In this document: piece after piece, positions 6,865 through 12,330 of the stretch
Position numbering within the stretch: the first letter of the stretch is position 1
Layout of the letters: each line of letters starts with the position of its first letter
Assembly (NCBI GenBank): GCA_002314675.1
Contig: DCGZ01000066.1
Coordinates: forward strand, 1-21,370
Direction: 5' to 3'
Length of the DNA: 21,370 nucleotides
Origin: Fibrobacter sp. UBA1765
Lineage (GTDB): Bacteria > Fibrobacterota > Fibrobacteria > Fibrobacterales > Fibrobacteraceae
The notes under the pieces: model-generated
Database searches by the model: none
What the model was told of the DNA's origin: nothing
The model's input: only the letters and a program-made list of their open reading frames with translations
Position numbers and translations under genes: made by a program

Positions 6865-8844
6865 TCACTTCAGTTTCATTCTGTTTTTTGCAATCGCGAA
6901 ATCATTTACAGAAAGGAGCGTGTCGACAAGAGCCCTAAGCGAATCTACGGTTACAGTTCTTTCGTTCTGCAATTCCCTGGTTTCATGCGGGTCATCAGCT
7001 TCGTAAAGCTTTTCGCCAAATTCACGAGGTTCATCAATGCTGCCGGTTAAAAGCCTTGCGCCTTTATAAGTCACAGACATCGCCCTGTTATAAGCACCGA
7101 CCGCAAAGCCCTCGCGAGTTACTACAGAATCGCCAAAGTCTCTGAACAAATCATGACCAAGGAATGCATTTGGAGAACGCAGGCCGGCAAGGGCAAGGAT
7201 TGTCGGGGCAAGGTCATGCTGACCGGCAGGAACATCAAGCGACGGAGAATGCGCTCCCCCATTTTCTAGGCCTGGACCGTTCACAACAAAAGGAATCCAG
7301 GTTGCATTGGTAGAACCACCCGCAGCATCAATTGCAGTAATTCCATTTTCGCCCTGTGGAAATCCATGGTCTGCAAGAACAATCAAGTATGTATTCTTCA
7401 TCCAAGGTTCATGTTTCAAGGTTTCAACAAAGCGCCCAAGCTGGGCATCCATCCAGTGCATTGTATAACGCATACGCTCTGCTTGCGGCAACGCCCTGAC
7501 AGAATCAGGAATTCCCGGAACTAGGTTGAACGGGTAATGGTTACTGCGCGTAATCATTGCAGCAAGGAAAGGCTTATCTGTTTTAGAAAGCGTATCGCGA
7601 ATGAAGGCCGCGGTGGCATCAAAGAACGTCGAATCGTCTTCAAGGTCACGGGAATAATGAGTTCTATCGTACCACTTTTGGAACCATACAGAAAGGTTAT
7701 CCCAGCCAGGGTCTGCAGCGGCAAAGAAATGAGCGACATAGCCCGAATCACGAAGCGCACTTGCAAAGCTTGTAGTTTCAAGAGTCGTGAATTCAGTCGC
7801 AATGGCACGAGTCCTGTGGCAAGGAGTTCCCAAATGGCTAGAAAGCACACCAGCAACAGTCGGTACACCGGCAGAGTAGAATCTAGTGAACGCTTGCCCC
7901 GCACGTGCTAGCGAATCAATCGTCGGAGTAACGCTGCCTCGAGGGTCTTCTGGATTCAAGTAACCAACATCAAGGCCACGCCCCGATTCAAGGAACACAA
8001 CGATAAAGTTAGGCTTTGCAGCGCGACGTGCAAGCATCAAGGAATCTGCCGCACCGACATAAACTCTGCAGAGAGGGCAATTCAAATCCGGATATTCCCA
8101 GTCAGATGCAGATTCCCCTTCAATTTTCGCCCAAAAATTTCTAGACGCACTTACATAAGGTTCATATTTAGAAGAATCTTCCAAGGTTTCATAATTTGGA
8201 GTAGCAAGTTCAATCGCCCAGATCTTGATAACTGGCGCGATTTTTTTTGCACGGTTCCCGCCCGGCCAAATCACATGCAAAAAGAGTTCCGAAGCTCCTC
8301 CGAAGGCAAGAATCGAAATCAGTAAAATCTTGAATAGCTTCACTTCGTTCTGCACGGCAAACATGTGCCTAAAGCCACGATAAGCAAAAACCGCTACAGG
8401 CACAAGCAACGGCATGATAATGAACTGTATCCAAGGGATGCAAAGGTCTTCAGCGACATAATCAACGAGCATTACTAAGGACGAAGTGTCCTTGTAGCCG
8501 TCCATAAGGGAAAGCGTCAAATGCGAGCCTAAAAAGCGTTGAACCTCGTGATCAAAATAACTAAAGCAAAGCAGCACCGACTGCAAAACAAAGTAGATGT
8601 AGAAAAGAGCTCTTTTAGGTTTCCACAATGCAAGCAAGGAAAACGGCAAAGCAATCGCAAAAATCCAGACAAAGTCCGTTGTCGCCGCATGGAAAATAAA
8701 CCAGTCCGGCTTATTTACATACGGAACACCATAGGCGTTCGGCCTAAAAATAAGGAATATTCGCAAAGCAATGTGAATAACCCAAAAGGCAAATGCAGAG
8801 GCTAACAAACGGAGCGCAGGCGTATAACGATTTAAGTTCGGCAT
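6865..8844 (-). CDS. LtaS-like membrane protein of the sulfatase / alkaline phosphatase superfamily
   Basis: The first 195 residues or so hold about five membrane segments (near 11-33, 56-74, 80-97, 135-155, 169-192). From about 278 onward there is an extracytoplasmic sulfatase-fold domain like that of lipoteichoic acid synthase and OpgB/MdoB-type phosphoglycerol transferases. Candidate catalytic residues are Glu286 (FLESG), Thr329 (GVPTVAG, in the nucleophile position), His436 (SNHYPF) and Asp492-His493 (ADHG). The nucleophile is Thr, not Cys, so phosphoglycerol or phosphoethanolamine transfer is more likely than sulfatase activity. Lipoteichoic acid is not expected in a Gram-negative FCB organism, so a periplasmic glycan or lipid is the likelier acceptor. 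No strong Shine-Dalgarno precedes the ATG. Confidence 0.85.
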   Translation of the reverse strand: MPNLNRYTPALRLLASAFAFWVIHIALRIFLIFRPNAYGVPYVNKPDWFIFHAATTDFVWIFAIALPFSLLALWKPKRALFYIYFVLQSVLLCFSYFDHEVQRFLGSHLTLSLMDGYKDTSSLVMLVDYVAEDLCIPWIQFIIMPLLVPVAVFAYRGFRHMFAVQNEVKLFKILLISILAFGGASELFLHVIWPGGNRAKKIAPVIKIWAIELATPNYETLEDSSKYEPYVSASRNFWAKIEGESASDWEYPDLNCPLCRVYVGAADSLMLARRAAKPNFIVVFLESGRGLDVGYLNPEDPRGSVTPTIDSLARAGQAFTRFYSAGVPTVAGVLSSHLGTPCHRTRAIATEFTTLETTSFASALRDSGYVAHFFAAADPGWDNLSVWFQKWYDRTHYSRDLEDDSTFFDATAAFIRDTLSKTDKPFLAAMITRSNHYPFNLVPGIPDSVRALPQAERMRYTMHWMDAQLGRFVETLKHEPWMKNTYLIVLADHGFPQGENGITAIDAAGGSTNATWIPFVVNGPGLENGGAHSPSLDVPAGQHDLAPTILALAGLRSPNAFLGHDLFRDFGDSVVTREGFAVGAYNRAMSVTYKGARLLTGSIDEPREFGEKLYEADDPHETRELQNERTVTVDSLRALVDTLLSVNDFAIAKNRMKLK

Positions 8845-8897
8845 GCCTTAAAAGTAGAAAAAGGTCGCAAAAGCAATTTTAGAATTTTCTTTTTTAC

Positions 8898-8903
8898 TAC
8901 ATT
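8898..8903 (+). promoter_or_regulatory. Possible -10 element for the small membrane protein gene
   Basis: TACATT lies exactly seven bases before the ATG at 8911, and no Shine-Dalgarno lies between them. The same hexamer is the -10 candidate of the promoter at 9924-9952. Initiation would fall at or next to the start codon, giving a leaderless or nearly leaderless message. No convincing -35 is seen. Confidence 0.3.
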
Positions 8904-8910
8904 ATAAGCC

Positions 8911-9120
8911 ATGAGCACAGTTTTATTGATTTTAGCATCCATCATCGGCATTGCCGTTACCATTTTTTACTTGCGTAGAAATTTAAGGCATATCAAGGCA
9001 AAAAATGAAAACGAGCCATCAAAGGCAAAGCGAATCATGAACTATCCGCTCACGGTAATCTGGTACGCCTATCTTTTATTCTTCTTTGTCGGGCTTACCA
9101 TCAACAACCTGATTTTTTAA
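8911..9120 (+). CDS. Small two-helix membrane protein of unknown function
   Basis: This is the only plus-strand gene that can be supported. The 69-residue product has an N-terminal hydrophobic helix (about residues 3-21), a basic loop (YLRRNLRHIKAKNENEPSKAKR) and a second hydrophobic helix (about 48-67). The charge pattern suggests a hairpin with the loop in the cytoplasm. It is transcribed divergently from the LtaS-like gene across a 66-base gap and ends two-thirds of a helical turn before a good terminator (stem from 9127). No family was recognised. The flanking terminator and the clean two-helix pattern make it a credible gene. Confidence 0.7.
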   Translation: MSTVLLILASIIGIAVTIFYLRRNLRHIKAKNENEPSKAKRIMNYPLTVIWYAYLLFFFVGLTINNLIF

Positions 9121-9126
9121 TACAAA

Positions 9127-9159
9127 AAGAGACGCCTTCAAAAGCGCCTCTTCTTTTTT
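9127..9159. terminator. Bidirectional terminator
   Basis: AAGAGACGC (9127-9135) pairs with GCGCCTCTT (9144-9152), eight of nine pairs, with loop CTTCAAAA. A T-tract follows on the plus strand and an A-tract precedes, so it can serve both the plus-strand small gene and the minus-strand gene that ends at 9171. Confidence 0.8.
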
Positions 9160-9170
9160 ACCCGCAGCTT

Positions 9171-9812
9171 TTAGCCCTGCAGTTCGGCCATGGCATCCTT
9201 GTATTCTTCGACAGTGGCGATATACTCATCGGTAATATCCGTCTTTGAATCCAGATAGTCTAAAATAGTTTGCAACTTATCGGCCTCAAACTTTGTTTTT
9301 AGCTGGCGAGAAGCGTGGCCGCGCATGCCCCATTCCTTAAGCAGGGCATCGGTCAGTTCAAAGCTGTCGGCAAAGGAAACAAACTTCATCGGGCCATATA
9401 CTGCCATGTTGTGTTCCATCTGCCAGCATTCCGGTTCTTCACTGCCTGGATTTGCCATGTACTTTTGCACGTGGCGCGTACGGACATCACGAGTCTTGTC
9501 GATACGCATGTAACCATGGATAAGGTACTTGTTGCGGTATTCGGAATCGAGACCTTCGTAGCGAGTCCCAAAAAGAATGTAACGGCTCTTGCTTTTTACA
9601 ATAGCGTTGACATTCTTCACGTTGTAGCAACTCATGAAGCCGTATGTAGAAGTCTCGTAATTCGGTTCAAACAAAAAACCTTTTTCATTTTCGTTAAGCT
9701 GGTCTCGTACAGGAACAGAAGCGTTGCGACTAGTTTCTACATAAAGCAAGCTACCAGTATTCATGCCTCGGTAATCTTGCCAGCCTTCTAAATTAATTTG
9801 AACTTTTGCCAT
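9171..9812 (-). CDS. Hypothetical protein, 213 residues
   Basis: I do not recognise this soluble protein. It has no signal peptide or membrane segment. The N-terminal half looks like a mixed beta fold, with FMSCYNVKNVNAIV followed by SRYILFGTRYEG and KYLIHGYMRID. That pattern is reminiscent of small PUA/EVE-like or nucleotide-modification-associated domains, but the resemblance is too weak to assign. The C-terminal third is helical and charged, ending in an acidic stretch with DEYIATVEEYKDAM. The ATG is supported by AGAGG eight bases upstream. It has its own candidate promoter and a structured leader of about 105 bases, which suggests independent regulation. Confidence 0.75.
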   Translation of the reverse strand: MAKVQINLEGWQDYRGMNTGSLLYVETSRNASVPVRDQLNENEKGFLFEPNYETSTYGFMSCYNVKNVNAIVKSKSRYILFGTRYEGLDSEYRNKYLIHGYMRIDKTRDVRTRHVQKYMANPGSEEPECWQMEHNMAVYGPMKFVSFADSFELTDALLKEWGMRGHASRQLKTKFEADKLQTILDYLDSKTDITDEYIATVEEYKDAMAELQG

Positions 9813-9837
9813 TTAAAAACCTCTAGTTAACAATAAA

Positions 9838-9870
9838 GGCATCTGAATACAAAATTCAGAAGCCATTTTT
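9838..9870. promoter_or_regulatory. Inverted repeat in the leader of the 213-residue gene
   Basis: GGCATCTGAAT (9838-9848) pairs with ATTCAGAAGCC (9854-9864), ten of eleven pairs, with a five-base loop. On the plus strand it is followed by ATTTTT, as in a terminator, but no nearby plus-strand gene needs one. On the minus strand it lies between the candidate promoter and the ribosome-binding site, followed by TTTATTG. It may be a leader attenuator or an operator for the gene starting at 9812. Confidence 0.5.
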
Positions 9871-9923
9871 AGATAAAAGCAAGGATACGCCCCTACAGGC
9901 CTTCCCTCAGATTCACGTTACGC

Positions 9924-9952
9924 AATGTACAATATTATTCCTAAAAAGTCAA
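9924..9952 (-). promoter_or_regulatory. Candidate promoter of the 213-residue gene
   Basis: TTGACT (9952-9947) and TACATT (9929-9924) on the minus strand are spaced 17 bases apart in an AT-rich setting. The -35 hexamer matches consensus at five of six positions and the -10 at four of six. It is the best promoter match in the window. Confidence 0.6.
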
Positions 9953-10004
9953 GCAAAATTACATTTTTGTTTATTTTTTGAAATAATTGCCGATTTTTTT
10001 GAAA

Positions 10005-10025
10005 GAAAGCGTTTTTTACGCTTCC
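10005..10025 (-). terminator. Terminator overlapping the murI stop codon
   Basis: On the minus strand GGAAGCGT and ACGCTTTC pair with one G-T wobble around a loop of five A residues, followed by TTTC. The upstream arm covers the last murI codons and the stop. The T-tract is imperfect. Confidence 0.5.
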
Positions 10026-10831
10026 AAGGACAATTTTTCTACAAAAACATCATCTTGACCAAATAGAGTGGCACCCTTTTTAAAGAATTCCACTGTATCC
10101 GTCGTAAAAAATCGGGCTTGGCCAGACTTTTGCAACCTGGAATCTATTTCGGAATGGCGTTTCAAATAATCGCCCAGGCTATCGGCAACAATCTGGCCTT
10201 GCGAAATCAGCTTCACATGTGCAGGAAGGCACTCCCTGACAACCTTCTGAAGCATCGGGTAATGCGTACAGGCAAGGAGAACCGTATCTATTTCGGGATC
10301 TGCAGCAAGCAACTGTTCAATATCCCGACGCACAAAGAAACGAGTTCCTTCGGAATCAAGCTCTCCATTTTCTACAAGCGGAACCCAGAACGGGCAGGCA
10401 TGCTGCGTAACCTTCAAGTCAGGGAAAAATCTTGAAATTTCAATAAGGTAGCTTTCGGAAGTCACCGTACCTGGTGTCGCAAAAATACCGATATGCCTAG
10501 ACTTTGAAAAGTTCCCAATGGTTTCGGCAGTCGGGCGTACAATGCCAAGGACACGGTTGTTTGGAGCAATGCGAGGCAGATCCTGTTGCTGGATTGTACG
10601 CAAGGCCTTTGCACTCGCCGTATTGCACGCAAGAACCACCAGGGGGCAGCCCATATCAAAGAGAGCCGTCACAGCTTCTAGCGTATACTTGTAAATGGTC
10701 TCAAAGCTTCGTGTACCATAGGGCGCACGGGCATTGTCGCCAAGGTAGGCATAGTCATACTGAGGAAGAGCCTTTCGAACTTCCCGTAATATTGTAAGGC
10801 CACCAAAGCCAGAATCAAAGAGACCTATCAT
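10016..10831 (-). CDS. murI: Glutamate racemase
   Basis: MurI interconverts L- and D-glutamate to supply D-Glu for peptidoglycan. The 271-residue length is typical. The conserved DSGFGG is at residues 6-11. The first catalytic cysteine motif is ACNTAS (Cys69) and the second is ACTHYP (Cys188), so both active-site thiols are present. GDNARAPYG (31-39) matches the substrate-binding segment. There is no visible Shine-Dalgarno before the ATG, and the upstream intergenic DNA begins at once with a heptamer tandem tract, so any promoter lies within or beyond the repeat mosaic at 10837-11036. It is probably monocistronic, given the terminator overlapping its stop and the separate promoter of the next gene. 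Confidence 0.96.
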   Translation of the reverse strand: MIGLFDSGFGGLTILREVRKALPQYDYAYLGDNARAPYGTRSFETIYKYTLEAVTALFDMGCPLVVLACNTASAKALRTIQQQDLPRIAPNNRVLGIVRPTAETIGNFSKSRHIGIFATPGTVTSESYLIEISRFFPDLKVTQHACPFWVPLVENGELDSEGTRFFVRRDIEQLLAADPEIDTVLLACTHYPMLQKVVRECLPAHVKLISQGQIVADSLGDYLKRHSEIDSRLQKSGQARFFTTDTVEFFKKGATLFGQDDVFVEKLSLEA

Positions 10832-10836
10832 AATTC

Positions 10837-10864
10837 AGAAACCAGAAACAAGAAACAAGAGAAT
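10837..10864. repeat. Heptamer tandem tract (CAGAAAC type)
   Basis: Consecutive seven-base units read CAGAAAC, CAGAAAC, AAGAAAC and the degenerate AAGAGAA. It abuts the murI start codon. It is one of several seven-base-period tracts with unrelated unit sequences in the two repeat mosaics. Confidence 0.7.
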
Positions 10865-10875
10865 TGTAGTTTTCC

Positions 10876-10950
10876 ATGTCTTTGCGAGCGAAGCGCGGCA
10901 ACCCAGAAATATGTGGATTGCCACGGGCCTAAAGGCCCTCGCAATGACAT
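10876..10950. repeat. 75-bp interrupted palindrome (TTGCGAG type)
   Basis: The outer arms, ATGTCTTTGCGAG (10876-10888) and the complement of 10938-10950, match at 12 of 13 bases. A second inner pair reads GGCAACCCA against GGCAATCCA. The right half also contains its own small palindrome, GGGCCTAAAGGCCC (10925-10938), and the left half contains GCGAAGCGC. The design resembles the dispersed TCATTGCGAG / GGCAATCC palindromes common in bacterial intergenic DNA. The transcript would fold on either strand and could also terminate messages from the symporter operon. Confidence 0.75.
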
Positions 10951-10984
10951 TTCATTATTAATTATTCATTATTCATTGTTAATT
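10950..10984. repeat. Heptamer tandem tract (ATTCATT type)
   Basis: Five uninterrupted seven-base units read TTTCATT, ATTAATT, ATTCATT, ATTCATT and GTTAATT. It joins the palindrome on its left and the 46-bp repeat on its right almost without spacer. Confidence 0.75.
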
Positions 10985-10990
10985 GACTAA

Positions 10991-11036
10991 CCTCTAGATG
11001 CGAAGCATCGACCTCTAAGCGAAGCGCCCTCATACC
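10991..11036 (+). repeat. 46-bp dispersed repeat, copy 1
   Basis: It begins CCTCTAGATGCGAAGCAT and ends GCGAAGCGCCCTCATACC. The inverted copy at 21292-21337 is identical at 42 of 46 positions. Internal palindromy (GATGC-GAA-GCATC) and the repeated GCGAAGC core would form small hairpins. The remainder of this intergenic stretch (11037-11103) holds two imperfect GTCAAC motifs at 11042-11057 and nothing else recognisable. Confidence 0.85.
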
Positions 11037-11103
11037 TTTCAGTCAACAGACGTCAACCTACTGCCGACAACACTGGAAATTAACATTCACTAAATCCTAT
11101 ACC

Positions 11104-12318
11104 CTAGCTTAAGTCCTTGTCGGTCATTGCGCAAACGCAGGAATCCGACCATACGTTTTCTGCGGTTTCCACCATGTCAATCACAGCATAAATTGGGAGG
11201 ATTACACCCATGACACCAAGCGGAGCATTTATGCCAGCCATCAAGGAAAGTGTCAAGAAATAGCAGCCCATAGGAACGCCAGCATTACCGACAGCAGATA
11301 CGACAGAAATCAAGACCCAGGTAAGCATTGTCGGGATAGTAAGCTCAACGCCGCCATTCTGCATTACAAAAAGCGATGTCACAAGAATAAATGCGGAGCA
11401 GCCATTCATATTGATTGTCGTGCATATCGGCAAAACAAAGTGAGCGACATCCGGCTTAACCTTAAGATTGTCTTCGGCAGACTGCATCGTTACAGGAAGC
11501 GTTGCCGCAGAGCTCTTGGTAAAGAAAGCCATCATCACGGCAGGAGACATTTTCTTGAATACATGGATTGGATTCAGCTTGCGAGCAAGCAGGAACAAAG
11601 GAAGAACTATGAAGAACTGGATTGCATTACCGCCCATTACGACAGCGACATACTTGCCAAGGGAACCTACGACAACACCGGCTTCAACCTGGGCAGAAAG
11701 TTGAGCAGCAAATGCAACAATGCCAAGAGGCAATGCCCATACGAGAGCCCTGATGAAAATGAACAAAAGTTCGCGCATGCCAAGAACTACATTCATCAAG
11801 GATTTTTTCTGATCTGATTCCGGCATGAACGCAAGACCAAGGCCTATCACCGTAGCCACAATCAAAATGCTAAGGACATTGCCAGAAAGGAACGGATGCA
11901 AAATATTATTCGGGATTACAGAAAGAATGTGATCGTAATAAGACAATGTACCCAGGTTTTGAGGGACTTCACTTACACTGGATGCTACTAGATCAGAGGG
12001 CAAGTTCCCCGGAGCAATTATCAAATACAAGCCCAAGCCGACAAATGCAGATGCAAAAGTCGTCAAAAGTGTATAAATGATTGTACGCCCAAAAATTCGG
12101 CCCGTATTCTTTTTCAAGCCAAGTGCAGAAAGCGTTGTCGCAAGCGACAGCGCTATTGTCGGGACTGCAACAAACTGGAAGAGCCTTGTATAAGCAGAAG
12201 CAACGAAATTAAAGAAATTATTCAAGGCATCAATGTGAAGGTAGCCAAGAATTGCGCCAATAACCAATGCGGCAAACCAAACAATTACTTGCAATTTTGG
12301 AGATTTTTTCTTTTTCAT
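11104..12318 (-). CDS. Dicarboxylate/amino acid:cation symporter (DAACS family) with altered substrate-site residues
   Basis: The 404-residue protein has the hydrophobic pattern of the GltP/DctA/SstT family, which couples substrate uptake to Na+ or H+. Re-entrant loop 1 is KSSAATLP (268-275). The TM7 motif reads NMNG (303-306) instead of NMDG. Re-entrant loop 2 has AVGNAGVPMG (342-351). In TM8 the usual DxxRTxxN reads DMVETAEN, so Asp381, Thr385 and Asn388 are kept but the substrate-carboxylate Arg is Glu384. It is therefore unlikely to carry glutamate or aspartate in the usual way; a neutral or basic substrate is possible. AAGGA precedes the ATG. It starts 12 bases after the helicase-acyltransferase gene and is the last gene of that cluster. 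Confidence 0.88.
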   Translation of the reverse strand: MKKKKSPKLQVIVWFAALVIGAILGYLHIDALNNFFNFVASAYTRLFQFVAVPTIALSLATTLSALGLKKNTGRIFGRTIIYTLLTTFASAFVGLGLYLIIAPGNLPSDLVASSVSEVPQNLGTLSYYDHILSVIPNNILHPFLSGNVLSILIVATVIGLGLAFMPESDQKKSLMNVVLGMRELLFIFIRALVWALPLGIVAFAAQLSAQVEAGVVVGSLGKYVAVVMGGNAIQFFIVLPLFLLARKLNPIHVFKKMSPAVMMAFFTKSSAATLPVTMQSAEDNLKVKPDVAHFVLPICTTINMNGCSAFILVTSLFVMQNGGVELTIPTMLTWVLISVVSAVGNAGVPMGCYFLTLSLMAGINAPLGVMGVILPIYAVIDMVETAENVWSDSCVCAMTDKDLS

Positions 12319-12330
12319 ATTTTATCCTTG

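Noticed and set aside
9171..9812. Assignment of the 213-residue protein to an EVE/PUA or nucleotide-modification family
   Set aside because: Only a loose strand pattern supports it. No diagnostic residue could be identified, so it stays hypothetical.
9838..9870. A plus-strand terminator
   Set aside because: The stem and T-tract fit, but the nearest plus-strand gene already ends at 9127-9159. A role in the minus-strand leader is more likely.
10876..10950. Possible insertion sequence or MITE with target-site duplication
   Set aside because: The palindrome is clear but no flanking direct duplication is visible, and no transposase is in the window. It is kept as a repeat only.
10837..11036. Possible CRISPR array in the repeat mosaic
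   Set aside because: The repeats are of different kinds and periods, and none recurs with unique spacers of constant length. No cas gene is present.
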